Below are positions 9,192 through 18,379 of a stretch of DNA of 64,000 nucleotides, piece after piece. Under the pieces are notes generated by a model. The model was given only the letters and a program-made list of their open reading frames with translations. It ran no database searches and was not told where the DNA came from. The DNA comes from Hydrogenophaga sp. (GTDB lineage Bacteria > Pseudomonadota > Gammaproteobacteria > Burkholderiales > Burkholderiaceae_C). A program made the position numbers and the translations under genes. Numbering within the stretch: position 1 is the stretch's first letter; each line of letters starts with the position of its first letter. Where the stretch lies: NCBI GenBank assembly GCA_011391495.1, contig JAABQK010000013.1, positions 1-64,000 on the forward strand, read 5' to 3'.

Positions 9192-9987
9192 GCCCGGCTC
9201 CCACTCTCCCGCTCCATCCGCCCAGCGCACCGCCCTGGTCACCGGCGCCGGCAAACGCCTGGGCCGCGAGATCGCGCTCACACTGGCGCGCGGCGGCTGG
9301 AACGTGGCGGTGCACCACCGCCAGTCGGCAGCCGATGCCCGGCAGACCGCCGCCGACTGCGATGCCCTCACCGGCCGCAGTGGCAGTGCCCAGCCGTTCT
9401 ATGCCGACCTCGGTGACGAGGCCGGTGTGCGTGGGCTGCTGCCCGCCGTGGTGGCCCATTTCGGCCGGGTGGACGCCGTGGTCAACAGCGCATCGCTCTT
9501 CGAACACGACAGCGCGCAGAGCTTCGGTTTTGCGGCGATGGACCAGCACCTGCACACCAACACCGGCGCCGCCATCCTGCTGGCCCAGGCGCTGCACGCC
9601 CACCTGCTCACGGCCAACGACAGGCGCGACGGTGCGGTGGTCAACCTGCTGGACCAGAAGCTCTGGAACCAGAACCCGGACTTCTTCAGCTACACGCTGT
9701 CCAAGGCCGCGCTGGAAGCAGCCAACACCATGCTGGCGCTGGCACTGGCACCGCGCGTGCGCGTGGTGGGCGTGGCGCCCGGCCTCACGCTCACCAGCCA
9801 CCTGCTGAGCGACGACCAGTTTGCCGAACTGCACAAGCAATCCCCGCTGGGTCGTTCGTCCACGCCCGATGATGTGGCGGCCACGGTCGCCTTTGCGCTC
9901 GGCAACCGGTCGATCACCGGCACCACCCTGCTGGTGGACGGCGGCCAGCACCTGATGCGCTTCGAACGCGATTTCTCGCTGATGTGA
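9190..9987 (+). CDS. SDR oxidoreductase, probable pteridine (dihydromonapterin/dihydrofolate) reductase
   Basis: A 265-residue short-chain dehydrogenase. The cofactor motif 'TGAGKRLGREIA' has the Arg-Leu-Gly that pteridine reductases (PTR1/FolM) carry in place of the usual Gly pattern, favouring NADPH. 'VNSASLF' and the catalytic YTLSK follow. It is 21 nt ahead of folB, which supports a role in reduced folate or tetrahydromonapterin synthesis. No good ribosome site precedes ATG 9190, yet no later start would preserve the Rossmann beta-1. The start codon overlaps the divergent methyltransferase start. General SDR function is certain; the substrate is inferred. Confidence 0.85.
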   Translation: MPGSHSPAPSAQRTALVTGAGKRLGREIALTLARGGWNVAVHHRQSAADARQTAADCDALTGRSGSAQPFYADLGDEAGVRGLLPAVVAHFGRVDAVVNSASLFEHDSAQSFGFAAMDQHLHTNTGAAILLAQALHAHLLTANDRRDGAVVNLLDQKLWNQNPDFFSYTLSKAALEAANTMLALALAPRVRVVGVAPGLTLTSHLLSDDQFAELHKQSPLGRSSTPDDVAATVAFALGNRSITGTTLLVDGGQHLMRFERDFSLM

Positions 9988-10008
9988 ACGGCCCCTGGCC
10001 CACCCGAC

Positions 10009-10392
10009 ATGAACACACCCATTGCACCGCAAGCCGGCACCCAGATCCTCGCGCTCACCGGCCTGCGCTTCGACGCGAACCTCGGCATCCTCGAACACGA
10101 GAAGGCCAGCCCGCAGCCGATCCAGGTGGATGCCGAGCTCAACCAGGGCACACAGCCGCTGCTGCCGCACGACGACGACATCAGCCACGTGCTGGACTAC
10201 CGCAAGGTGCGCCAGATCATCATCGACGAGTGCACCGCCGAACACGTGAACCTGCTGGAGAGCCTGATCGGCAAGCTCACCCGCCGCCTGATGCAGATGC
10301 CTGGCGTCATCGGTGTGCGGGTGAAGATCGCCAAACTCGAAATTTTTGACGACTGCGAAGTCGCCATTCGCATGGAGAGCGGGCAATGGTGA
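10009..10392 (+). CDS. folB: Dihydroneopterin aldolase
   Basis: Converts 7,8-dihydroneopterin to 6-hydroxymethyl-dihydropterin and glycolaldehyde in folate synthesis. It is 127 residues, the normal family length. '[28 protein letters not shown]' matches the conserved N-terminal strand and loop, and '[28 protein letters not shown]' holds the conserved helix with the active-site region. It overlaps the following ttcA start by 7 nt, so the two are translationally coupled, and it follows the SDR closely. Confidence 0.93.
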   Translation: MNTPIAPQAGTQILALTGLRFDANLGILEHEKASPQPIQVDAELNQGTQPLLPHDDDISHVLDYRKVRQIIIDECTAEHVNLLESLIGKLTRRLMQMPGVIGVRVKIAKLEIFDDCEVAIRMESGQW

Positions 10393-11414
10393 GCACGATG
10401 GAACCCAAGATGAACGCCGCCGGCTGGATCGACCCCGGCACCGATGACACCGCCAACACCGCCACGCCGCCTGCCGAACACGGCGCCGCGGGCCGGCAGC
10501 TGCGCGAAAACCACAAGCTGGAAAAGCGCCTGTGCCGCGAGGTGGGCCGCGCGATCGTGGACTACAACATGATCGAGGAAGGCGACCGCGTCATGGTCTG
10601 CCTGTCCGGTGGCAAGGACAGCTACGGCATGCTCGACATCCTGCAGAAGCTGCAGGCCCGCGCGCCGGTGAACTTCGAGCTGATCGTGGTCAACCTCGAC
10701 CAGAAACAGCCCGGCTTCCCCGAGCACATCCTGCCGGCCTACCTGACGAAGCTGGGCGTGAAGTTCCACATCGAGAACCAGGACACCTATTCCATCGTCA
10801 AGCGCGTGATCCCCGAAGGCAAGACCCTGTGCAGCCTGTGCAGCCGGCTGCGCCGCGGCATCCTGTACCGGGTGGCGGGTGAACTCGGCGCGACCAAGAT
10901 CGCGCTTGGCCACCACCGCGACGACATCCTGCAGACGCTGCTGCTGAACATGTTCTTCGGCGCCAAGCTCAAGGGCATGCCGCCCAAGCTGGTGAGCGAC
11001 GACGGCCAGCATGTGGTGATCCGCCCCATGGCCTACGTGGCCGAAAAGGACCTCACCCGCTGGGCCGAGGTGCGGCAGTTCCCCATCATCCCCTGCTCGC
11101 TCTGTGGCAGTCAGGAAAACCTGCAGCGCAAGCAGGTCGGCAACATGCTCAAGGAATGGGAAACGAAGTTTCCCGGCCGCATCGAGAACATGTTTTCGGC
11201 GCTGCAGAACGTGGTGCCCAGCCACCTGATGGACCGCTCCCTGTTCCCCTTCGAAACCATCCGCGCCACCGGCGAGGCCAGCGAGGACGGCGACAAGGCG
11301 TTTGACGAGGAACCGCTGCCCGAACCCGCCGCAGGGCAGGACGCCCTGCAGCCCGCAGGGACCGGGAACGAAACAGGTGCCCGCGCGGTCATACCCATCG
11401 CTTCGGCGCACTGA
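10386..11414 (+). CDS. ttcA: tRNA 2-thiocytidine biosynthesis protein TtcA
   Basis: Thiolates cytidine 32 of certain tRNAs using ATP and a [4Fe-4S] cluster. The 342-residue protein has the PP-loop ATP site SGGKDS at residues 74-79. The cluster ligands are Cys149 and Cys152 in '[13 protein letters not shown]' and a further cysteine in '[17 protein letters not shown]'. Its ATG overlaps the end of folB. It is slightly longer than the E. coli protein, with a disordered N-terminal 35 residues and an acidic and alanine-rich C-terminal tail of about 40 residues. Confidence 0.95.
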   Translation: MVSTMEPKMNAAGWIDPGTDDTANTATPPAEHGAAGRQLRENHKLEKRLCREVGRAIVDYNMIEEGDRVMVCLSGGKDSYGMLDILQKLQARAPVNFELIVVNLDQKQPGFPEHILPAYLTKLGVKFHIENQDTYSIVKRVIPEGKTLCSLCSRLRRGILYRVAGELGATKIALGHHRDDILQTLLLNMFFGAKLKGMPPKLVSDDGQHVVIRPMAYVAEKDLTRWAEVRQFPIIPCSLCGSQENLQRKQVGNMLKEWETKFPGRIENMFSALQNVVPSHLMDRSLFPFETIRATGEASEDGDKAFDEEPLPEPAAGQDALQPAGTGNETGARAVIPIASAH

Positions 11415-11460
11415 AGACTGCCAGCCGGTCCTGCAGCGCCCCAGACCCACAGGAGGCTCG

Positions 11461-12159
11461 ATGAACCACCACATGCCCGTGACCCGCCCTGCGCGACGCG
11501 TGGGAAGGTTCGCCTTCAGGAGCGCGCTCCTGGGACTGGTCCTGGCCGCGCTCAGCGGCTGCGCCAGCGTGTACCTGGTGGACAACTCGGTGCAGAGCTT
11601 TGCGCGCTGGACGGATGCCGCCGCCACGGCACCCGCGCCCAGCGCGGTGCCCCAGGCGCCGCAGAGTTACCGCTTCGAGCGCCTGCCTTCACAGACCGAG
11701 GGCGAGGTCGCCACCGGACAGGATGAACTGGAAACACTGACCCGGGCGGCCCTGGCCAGGCTGGGCTGGTCGCTGGCCGAGGCCGGTGCGCCTGCGCCCT
11801 GGACGGTCCAGGTGACGGCAGGCACCCTGCGCCTGCCGCGTGCGCCCTGGGAAGACCCTTGGGACGGCTACTGGGGGGGATTCGGTTTTCCCGCACACGA
11901 CTACGTCGTCACCGCCAGCGGGCAGATCATCTGGTCCCCGGTGTTCATGCGCATGGACCTGCCGTACTACCAGCGCAAGGTCTCCCTGCTGATCCGCAAG
12001 GCGGGCAGCGGTCAGGTGGTGTACGAAACCCACGCCGCGCACGATGGCCGCTGGAACAGCGCGCCCGAGCTCTGGAGTGCCATGCTCGACGCGGCGCTGC
12101 GCGACTTCCCGGCGCCGCCCGCGGGCACACGGCAGGTCAACATCGAAGTGCCGCGCTGA
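11461..12159 (+). CDS. DUF4136-type lipoprotein
   Basis: A 232-residue predicted outer-membrane or periplasmic lipoprotein. The signal segment ends in the lipobox LSGC at about residues 33-36. After a short linker the body resembles DUF4136 proteins, with 'YRFERLPSQ' near the start of the domain and 'GQVVYETHAAHDGRW' near the end. The start is ATG 11461, preceded by a strong AGGAGG site. It follows ttcA by 46 nt on the same strand but is functionally unrelated. No enzymatic motif is seen. Confidence 0.82.
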   Translation: MNHHMPVTRPARRVGRFAFRSALLGLVLAALSGCASVYLVDNSVQSFARWTDAAATAPAPSAVPQAPQSYRFERLPSQTEGEVATGQDELETLTRAALARLGWSLAEAGAPAPWTVQVTAGTLRLPRAPWEDPWDGYWGGFGFPAHDYVVTASGQIIWSPVFMRMDLPYYQRKVSLLIRKAGSGQVVYETHAAHDGRWNSAPELWSAMLDAALRDFPAPPAGTRQVNIEVPR

Positions 12160-12173
12160 TCCACGCAGGGGGA

Positions 12174-14537
12174 TCAGGACTCCAGCAGCTGTCGGATGGC
12201 CTCGCCGAGCGCATCCATGCTGTCCTGTTTGCCCAGCACCTCCTGCACGCCCGCCTCGGCCGCCTCGGCCAGCAACTGGTCGCTGACATGCCCGGTCACG
12301 ATGGCGATGCGCTGGCCGGGTCGCAGCCGCAGGATCTCGCGCGCCACCTCCACGCCGGACAGACCGGGCATGTTCTGGTCGGTCACCACCAGGTCCACCG
12401 GCTCGCCGGGATGCGTGCGCAGCCAGTCCAGCGCGGCCTCACCCGAGGTGAAGGTGCTGGCGCGGTAACCCTGCTTGCGCAGCAGGCGCCCGACCAGAAA
12501 CACCAGTGCCTCGTAGTCGTCGATGTAGAGCACATGGCGGCCAACCGTCTCGGGAACGGGCGCCGGCGGGCTGGGCTCCGCGGCCGGCGTTGCCACCGGA
12601 GTGCCCGCGGCCAGGGGCAGGTAGACATCGAAACGGGTCCCGGCGCCGGGCTCGCTGTGCACCGCAATGGCGCCGCGGTGCGCTTTGACGATGCCGTGCA
12701 CCACGGCCAGTCCGAGCCCGGTGCCGGTGCCCGGCGCCTTGGTGGTGAAAAACGGTTCGAAGATGCGGCGCTGCGTCTCCGTGTCCATGCCGGGCCCGTT
12801 GTCGGCCACGCTCAGGCAGGCGTAGGTGCCCGCCGACACGGCGCCGAGCTGCAGCGCCTGCACCGCGTCCAGCGACACCTCGCGCAGGACCACGGTGATG
12901 TCGCCGGCACGGCCGTCCAGCGCCTGCCAGGCATTGGTGCACAGGTTCATCAGCACCTGCTGGATCTGGGTCGCATCGGCCAGCACCGGCAGCACGGCGG
13001 CGGACAACCGGGTGTCCAGCCGCACGCCCGCCGGCAGCAGCGAGCGCAGCAGGCCCAGCGCCTCCTGCACCAGCGGTGTGAGCGGCTGGTGCTGCAAGGC
13101 CTGGGTCTGGCGCCGGCTGAACGCCAGGATCTGCTGCACCAGCTGGCGCGCGCGGATGGCGGCGCGGCTGATCTCGCCCAGGCTTTCCTGCGCCGGGTGC
13201 TCGGCTCCCACGTCTTCGCGCGCGAGCGCCAGGTTGCCCAGAATGGCGGCGAGCAGGTTGTTGAAGTCGTGTGCCACGCCACCGGCCAGGGTGCCGATGG
13301 CCTCCATCTTCTGCGACTCGCGCAGCTGGGTCTCCAGGGCGCGCTGCTGGGCCTCGGCCTGCTTGAGTTCGGTGACATCGGTGTGCGTGCCCACCATGCG
13401 CAAGGGCTGGCCCGCGTCGTCCCGCGCAATCACCATGCCGCGCGACAGCACCCACTTCCAGCTGCCGTCCTTGCAGCGCACGCGGTGTTCGTTGCGGTAG
13501 ATCGGCGTTCGACCCTCGAAGTGCGCCTGGCGGTCGGCCTGCATCTGCGCCATGTCGTCCGGGTGCGTGCGCTGGTCCAGTTCGTCGGCAAAGTTGCCGA
13601 TGTCGTCTTCCGCGTAGCCAAACATGGCCTTGATGCGGCTGGAAAAAAACTCTTCACCGGTCTGCAGGTTCCAGTCCCATACGCCGTCGCCCGCGCTCTC
13701 CAGCGCGAGCTTCCAGAGCGCCTCGTTCTCGCGCAGGGCGGCTTCGGCCTGCTTGCGGTCGGTGATGTCGAGCAGCAAGCCCACGCGCAACTGCCCAGAT
13801 GCGTCCGCAGACACGGTGCACGAGCGGCGCAGCACCCACTTGACCTGCCCGTCGGGCATGACCACCCGCACCTCGCCGCCGAGCTCGGGTCGCCCACGGT
13901 GGACCTCGATCAGGTCCTGCTCCAGCTGGGCCAGTTCATCCGGGTGGCGGAAACGCGCCACCAGCGAGGCATCGCGCATCAGGTCATCCGGGCCAAAGCC
14001 GTAGATGTCGCGCACGCCCGGACTCACATAGCGGAATTCCCGCTGGCCGCCGGGTGACACGTGCACCACAAACACCATGCCCGGCACCTGCGTGGTGATC
14101 AGGCGGAACTGCTCTTCACTGCGGCGCAGGGCCTCCTGCTCCCGCACCCGCTCGGTGATGTCTTCGACCGTCCCCTCGTAATAGAGGGGGTGGCCTTCTG
14201 CATCCCGGACAATGTGGGCGTTCTCGCTGATCCAGATGCGCTCGCGGGTCTTGTGGCGCCAGATCTCCGACACGAAACCCATCACGAAACCGTCGCGTTC
14301 CAGCCGCTGCTGGAATTCCAGACGCCGCCCCGGATCGACATACCACTCGCTGCCGATGTTGTGGACCTTGGCCAGTTGTTCGGCCTCGCTGTCATAGCCG
14401 TTGAGCCGAACCAGGGCCGGGTTGGCGCGGAGCATCCGGCCGTCGGGTGAGCTGCGGTAGGCCCCGATCGGCAAAAAACTGAACAGGCTGGAGAAATCCG
14501 CAGCCGTCGCGGGAACGGGCATCATCATGCTGGCCAT
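12174..14537 (-). CDS. Soluble hybrid sensor histidine kinase, three PAS domains plus receiver
   Basis: A 787-residue cytoplasmic hybrid kinase with no membrane segment. In order it has three PAS/PAC units (about residues 12-133, 140-260 and 265-385), the last two ending in 'DITDRKQAE' and 'DVTELKQAE' linkers. The dimerisation helix carries the H box 'VAHDFNNLLAAILGNLAL', followed by an ATPase domain with 'NLCTNAWQAL' and 'DNGPGMD', and a C-terminal receiver (about 660-787) with the acidic pair in 'YIDDYE' and phospho-acceptor Asp in 'LVVTDQNMPG'. I chose the first of several clustered ATGs (14537); no good ribosome site distinguishes them. No output regulator is adjacent, so its pathway is unknown. 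Confidence 0.9.
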   Translation of the reverse strand: MASMMMPVPATAADFSSLFSFLPIGAYRSSPDGRMLRANPALVRLNGYDSEAEQLAKVHNIGSEWYVDPGRRLEFQQRLERDGFVMGFVSEIWRHKTRERIWISENAHIVRDAEGHPLYYEGTVEDITERVREQEALRRSEEQFRLITTQVPGMVFVVHVSPGGQREFRYVSPGVRDIYGFGPDDLMRDASLVARFRHPDELAQLEQDLIEVHRGRPELGGEVRVVMPDGQVKWVLRRSCTVSADASGQLRVGLLLDITDRKQAEAALRENEALWKLALESAGDGVWDWNLQTGEEFFSSRIKAMFGYAEDDIGNFADELDQRTHPDDMAQMQADRQAHFEGRTPIYRNEHRVRCKDGSWKWVLSRGMVIARDDAGQPLRMVGTHTDVTELKQAEAQQRALETQLRESQKMEAIGTLAGGVAHDFNNLLAAILGNLALAREDVGAEHPAQESLGEISRAAIRARQLVQQILAFSRRQTQALQHQPLTPLVQEALGLLRSLLPAGVRLDTRLSAAVLPVLADATQIQQVLMNLCTNAWQALDGRAGDITVVLREVSLDAVQALQLGAVSAGTYACLSVADNGPGMDTETQRRIFEPFFTTKAPGTGTGLGLAVVHGIVKAHRGAIAVHSEPGAGTRFDVYLPLAAGTPVATPAAEPSPPAPVPETVGRHVLYIDDYEALVFLVGRLLRKQGYRASTFTSGEAALDWLRTHPGEPVDLVVTDQNMPGLSGVEVAREILRLRPGQRIAIVTGHVSDQLLAEAAEAGVQEVLGKQDSMDALGEAIRQLLES

Positions 14538-14636
14538 TGTGTCGCAAACCACCGTGCCAGCGGCCGCTTGTGCGAGCCGCCCGCAACCCGGTACAGTGGC
14601 CCCACTTTTTGCGCCCAACCCGAACAGGAACCTGCC

Positions 14637-15287
14637 TTGCAAGTCACCCGCATCCTGGCCGTGCGCCACGGTGAAACCGCCTGGAACCGCGACACCCGCA
14701 TCCAGGGTCACACCGACATCGATCTCAATCAACACGGCCGCTGGCAGGCTACTCAGCTCGCCCATGCGCTGCGTGAAGAGCCGATCGCGGCCTTCTACGC
14801 CAGCGATCTGAGCCGCGCCTTCGCAACCGCGCAGGCGGTGGCACAGCTGCACGGCCAGTCGGTGCAGACCCACGCCGGGCTGCGCGAACGCTGCTTCGGT
14901 CGCTTCGAGGGCCACACCTGGGCCGAGCTCGAAGCGCGCTTTCCCGACGAAACGCTGGCCTGGCGCAAGCGCGTGCCCGACTTTGCACCGCCCGGCGGCG
15001 AGTCGCTGCTGCAACTGCAGGAGCGGGTGGTGGCCACGGTGGACCAGCTCGCCCGCCGCCACCCCGGCGAGCAGGTGCTGATGGTGGCGCACGGCGGTGT
15101 GCTGGACATCCTGTACCGCGCCGCCACCCGGCTGGAACTGCAGGCGCCGCGCAGCTGGACCATGACCAACACCGCCATCAACCGCCTGCTGTGGACCCCC
15201 GAAGGCCTGAGCCTGGTGGGCTGGGCCGACACCGGCCACCTGCAGGCTGCCGACGGGGCCCGCAGCCTGGATGAGCGCGCAGCCTGA
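14637..15287 (+). CDS. Histidine phosphatase family protein (phosphoglycerate-mutase-like)
   Basis: A 216-residue member of the branch-2-like histidine phosphatase family. The catalytic 'AVRHGETAWN' RHG motif is at the N-terminus, 'SDLSRAFATAQAV' and the acid/base 'ERCFGRFEGHTW' follow, and the second catalytic His is in 'MVAHGGVLDILYR'. The start is a TTG at 14637 with an AGGAA site 6 nt upstream; upstream in-frame codons do not look like the family. GpmB-like, alpha-ribazole phosphatase or a general sugar phosphatase are all possible, and nothing nearby decides between them. Confidence 0.87.
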   Translation: MQVTRILAVRHGETAWNRDTRIQGHTDIDLNQHGRWQATQLAHALREEPIAAFYASDLSRAFATAQAVAQLHGQSVQTHAGLRERCFGRFEGHTWAELEARFPDETLAWRKRVPDFAPPGGESLLQLQERVVATVDQLARRHPGEQVLMVAHGGVLDILYRAATRLELQAPRSWTMTNTAINRLLWTPEGLSLVGWADTGHLQAADGARSLDERAA

Positions 15288-15308
15288 AACGGGTCAGGGG
15301 TCTGCGCT

Positions 15309-16469
15309 TCACTGGCGGAACACCACCGCCTCCAGCCCCAGGGCGCGGATGCGCCGGGCCGCCTCGTCGGCCGACACCCGCTGGGCAAAAGGGCCGACGC
15401 GCACCCGGGTCAGGGGCCCTTTGGCGGACGCGATCACCTGTGTGGTCGCGGGCAGGCCGGCCTCAATCAGCCGGTCATGGGCCCGGCGCGCATTGCCCTC
15501 ATCGGCGAACAGCCCCACATTGATGCCGTAGTCACCTGGCGCGACGGGTGCGGGCGCGCCGGCCGGCACGGGCGGCGCGCCCGCGGGCCGGGCCGCAACC
15601 ACCGTGGCGGATACCCCGGCCGGGCTCGGCGTCGCAGGCACGACACCCGCATCGGGTTCAGGCTCCGGTTCAGCCGCCGTCACAGTACCTGTTGAGGTCA
15701 CGGAAACCACCCTGGGTTCGGCGTCGGATGCCATGCCGACCCCGGCGGCTGGCGGGATCCCGGCGGCAAGGACCGGGGCCGGTTCCGGGAGCGCGGACGA
15801 CGGGATCGCCGCGGGCAGCGCCGGCTCGTCACGGGCGACCGCCTGATCGGTCCTGGTCCCGGCAGAAGGCCCAGCGGTCGGCCTGGCTGGCGCCCAGGCC
15901 AGCCAGGCCGCCACCAGCACCGCCGCGAGCAAGGCATTGCCGAGCACCACCGCGTGGAGCCGTCGCCGCGAACCGGCCTGCCGCCCCAGCGTGGCGCAGG
16001 CCTCGCGCACCGTGCGCGCCGTGGCCACCGCACGCACCATGCGCCGGCGGGTGTTCGCGTGCAGAAGGGCATGTCCGAGCAGACCGGGCAGCACCACGCT
16101 CAACAGCAGCAGCGACCCCAGCGCCCCCCACTGCACGCCGGCAGGCCAGGCCAGAACCTGCGGGAGCCTCCAGAGGACCAGCCCGGTCACGCCCGCCACG
16201 GCCAGCGCATAGACCAGCGCGGCGACCCAGAGCCGTCGAAAGACCATCCAGTTGAACGTGCACAGCGCGGCTGCCGGATGCCAGACCAGACTGGCGCGGC
16301 CTGCGGCGTCGAAGCGCTCGAACACCGCGAGATAGCGCGCGGTGTTCACCGGTCCCAGCGCCGCACGGTACAGCGCCGTGGTGGCACTCTCGGCCACCGG
16401 TGGGGCGGCCGGGCGGCTGGCAGCGCTGGCGGGTGGGATCGGGCTGGCGGGCATGCCGAATTCTGGCAT
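15309..16469 (-). CDS. Membrane protein with C-terminal SPOR domain
   Basis: A 386-residue protein. An N-terminal region with about three hydrophobic segments ('VFRRLWVAALVYALAVAGVTGLVLW', 'GALGSLLLLSVVLPGLLGHALL', 'VVLGNALLAAVLVAAWLAW') resembles DUF2628-type membrane proteins. A long Pro/Ala/Glu-rich linker (about residues 190-310) leads to a final SPOR domain, 'YGINVGLFADEGNARRAHDRLIEAGLP' through 'VRVGPFAQRVSADEAARRI'. SPOR domains bind septal peptidoglycan stripped of stem peptides, so a division-site role is likely but not shown. The start is ATG 16469. Confidence 0.8.
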   Translation of the reverse strand: MPEFGMPASPIPPASAASRPAAPPVAESATTALYRAALGPVNTARYLAVFERFDAAGRASLVWHPAAALCTFNWMVFRRLWVAALVYALAVAGVTGLVLWRLPQVLAWPAGVQWGALGSLLLLSVVLPGLLGHALLHANTRRRMVRAVATARTVREACATLGRQAGSRRRLHAVVLGNALLAAVLVAAWLAWAPARPTAGPSAGTRTDQAVARDEPALPAAIPSSALPEPAPVLAAGIPPAAGVGMASDAEPRVVSVTSTGTVTAAEPEPEPDAGVVPATPSPAGVSATVVAARPAGAPPVPAGAPAPVAPGDYGINVGLFADEGNARRAHDRLIEAGLPATTQVIASAKGPLTRVRVGPFAQRVSADEAARRIRALGLEAVVFRQ

Positions 16470-16594
16470 GGGCCATGCGCCGGAATCGCCGCGGATGGAC
16501 ACACAGCATGCGGGTTGACGCCGAGGACAGAAGCGACGGAACCTGGCCACAATGGGCGCATGCCTGCCGTTCACCCCCAGTCCAGAGGTCTGCC

Positions 16595-18379
16595 ATGAGC
16601 ACGGCCCTGAGCCCGGGCCAGACCATCGTGCTGGCCACACCGGTGTTCCTCGCGCTGATCGCGCTGGAGTTCGCCGTCGGCCTGCGCCGGGGCCGCAACA
16701 CCTACCGGCTGGACGATGCCATCAGCAGCATCGGGCTGGGCATGCTCAGCCAGCTCAGCGGCGTGTTCACCCAGCTGCTGCGCCTGGGCATCTACACCGC
16801 CGTCTACAGCCACCTGTCCCTGCTCTCCGACACCGGTTTCTGGACCAGCCCGCCGGGCTGGCTGCTGGCGCTGCTGCTCTACGATTTCCTGTATTACTGG
16901 AACCACCGCCTGGGGCACGAGGTCGGCGTGCTCTGGGCCGCCCACGTGGTGCACCACCAGAGCCAAGACTACAACCTCTCGACCGCGCTGCGCCAGCCCA
17001 GCAGCTACCCGCTGCTGGGCTGGGTGTTCTACCTGCCGATGGCGCTGGCCGGCGTGCCGCCACTGGTGTTCGTGGTGGTGGGTCTGGTGGACCTGCTCTA
17101 CCAGTTCTGGATCCACACCGAACAGGTGGGGCGCCTGGGCCGGTTCGACCGCTGGTTCGCCTCACCGTCCAACCACCGGGTGCACCATGCCGTAAACGAC
17201 TGCTACCTGGACAAGAACTACGGCGGCATCCTGATGCTGTGGGACCACCTGTTCGGCACCTTTGAACCGGAAGACCCCCGTGAACCCTGCGTCTACGGCA
17301 CGCGCAGCCCGCTCAGGAGCTGGGACCCGCTGTGGGCGAACGCCGAGGTCTACTGGGCGCTGGCCCAGGACAGCTGGCGCGCCAGGCGCTGGAGCGACAA
17401 GCTGCGCGTCTGGCTCAAGCCCCCGGGCTGGCGACCGGCCGATGTGGCCGCCCGTTTTCCCAAGGCAGCCTTCGAGCTTGCGAAGGTGCAGCGCTTCGCG
17501 CCGCCGATCACCGGTGGCGTGATGGGGTTTGCCGCCGCGCAGTTCGTGCTGTTGCTCGCGGGCGTGTCGGCCTTCCTCTGGCAGGCCGACGCCTGGCCAC
17601 TGTGGCGCAGCGGGGTGTGGTTCGCCGTGCTGCTGGCCGGCCTGTGGGCGGTCGGCGCGGTGCTGCAGGGGCGCATCACCCGGGGCGAGGCGCTGATGCT
17701 CGAATGCGCCGCCCTGGCCATGGCCACCGCTGCCACCGGCTGGGTGGACGCCCACCGCGTGTTCAAGCCGCTGACGATGCTGATCGCGCTGTCGCTGGTG
17801 GCGCAGGCCCTGCGCGGCGCGGCGTCATCGTTGCGCGGCGGGCACTGGCTGCTCGCGGCGCTCGCCGCCTCGCTGGCAGGGGATGTGTTCCTGATGCTCG
17901 ACGGCCATTTCATGCCGGGCCTGGTGTCTTTCCTGCTCGCCCATGTGGCCTACATCGCGCTGTTTCGCCGGGGCATTCCCTGGCTGCCCAGTCGCGGCGC
18001 GGCGCTGGCGGTCGGGCTGGCTGCGGCAGCGATGCTGGGCGTGCTCTGGACCGGGGGCCTGCCAGCCGGCCTGCGCGCACCGGTGGTGGTCTATGTGCTG
18101 GCCATCGGCGTCATGGTGGCGCAGGCGATCGGCCGTGCCGGCGTGCTGCGCGACCGGCCTTCGGTGCTGGTGGCGGTGGGCGCAGCCTGCTTCCTGGTCA
18201 GCGACGCCACGCTGGCGATCAACAAGTTCGTGACGCCGCTGCCGGTGTCGGCCTTCTGGGTGCTGAGCAGCTACTACGCCGCGCAGTGTCTGATCGTGGT
18301 GGGCATGCTGCGCAGCGGCGGCGCCCGCCCTGTCGCGTCCGTCGAGCCAGCGCCGGCCGAGGCGCTGCTCACTCGCTGA
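16595..18379 (+). CDS. Fatty-acid hydroxylase / YhhN (TMEM86) fusion membrane protein
   Basis: A 594-residue two-part membrane protein. Residues 1-290 are a sterol-desaturase/fatty-acid-hydroxylase domain with the di-iron histidine boxes 'NHRLGHE', '[11 protein letters not shown]' and '[10 protein letters not shown]', resembling alkylglycerol monooxygenase (TMEM195). From about residue 390 a series of seven to eight hydrophobic helices, with '[28 protein letters not shown]', matches YhhN/TMEM86, the lysoplasmalogenase family. Both halves have known ether-lipid relatives in animals, so an ether-lipid-cleaving role is a reasonable inference. The start is ATG 16595, 125 nt from the divergent SPOR gene. 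Its right end overlaps the convergent ruvB stop by 11 nt. Confidence 0.87.
   Translation: MSTALSPGQTIVLATPVFLALIALEFAVGLRRGRNTYRLDDAISSIGLGMLSQLSGVFTQLLRLGIYTAVYSHLSLLSDTGFWTSPPGWLLALLLYDFLYYWNHRLGHEVGVLWAAHVVHHQSQDYNLSTALRQPSSYPLLGWVFYLPMALAGVPPLVFVVVGLVDLLYQFWIHTEQVGRLGRFDRWFASPSNHRVHHAVNDCYLDKNYGGILMLWDHLFGTFEPEDPREPCVYGTRSPLRSWDPLWANAEVYWALAQDSWRARRWSDKLRVWLKPPGWRPADVAARFPKAAFELAKVQRFAPPITGGVMGFAAAQFVLLLAGVSAFLWQADAWPLWRSGVWFAVLLAGLWAVGAVLQGRITRGEALMLECAALAMATAATGWVDAHRVFKPLTMLIALSLVAQALRGAASSLRGGHWLLAALAASLAGDVFLMLDGHFMPGLVSFLLAHVAYIALFRRGIPWLPSRGAALAVGLAAAAMLGVLWTGGLPAGLRAPVVVYVLAIGVMVAQAIGRAGVLRDRPSVLVAVGAACFLVSDATLAINKFVTPLPVSAFWVLSSYYAAQCLIVVGMLRSGGARPVASVEPAPAEALLTR

Noticed and set aside
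11859-14057. A 732-codon open frame on the plus strand
   Set aside because: Opposite the PAS hybrid kinase, which has all kinase motifs; no signature in the plus frame.
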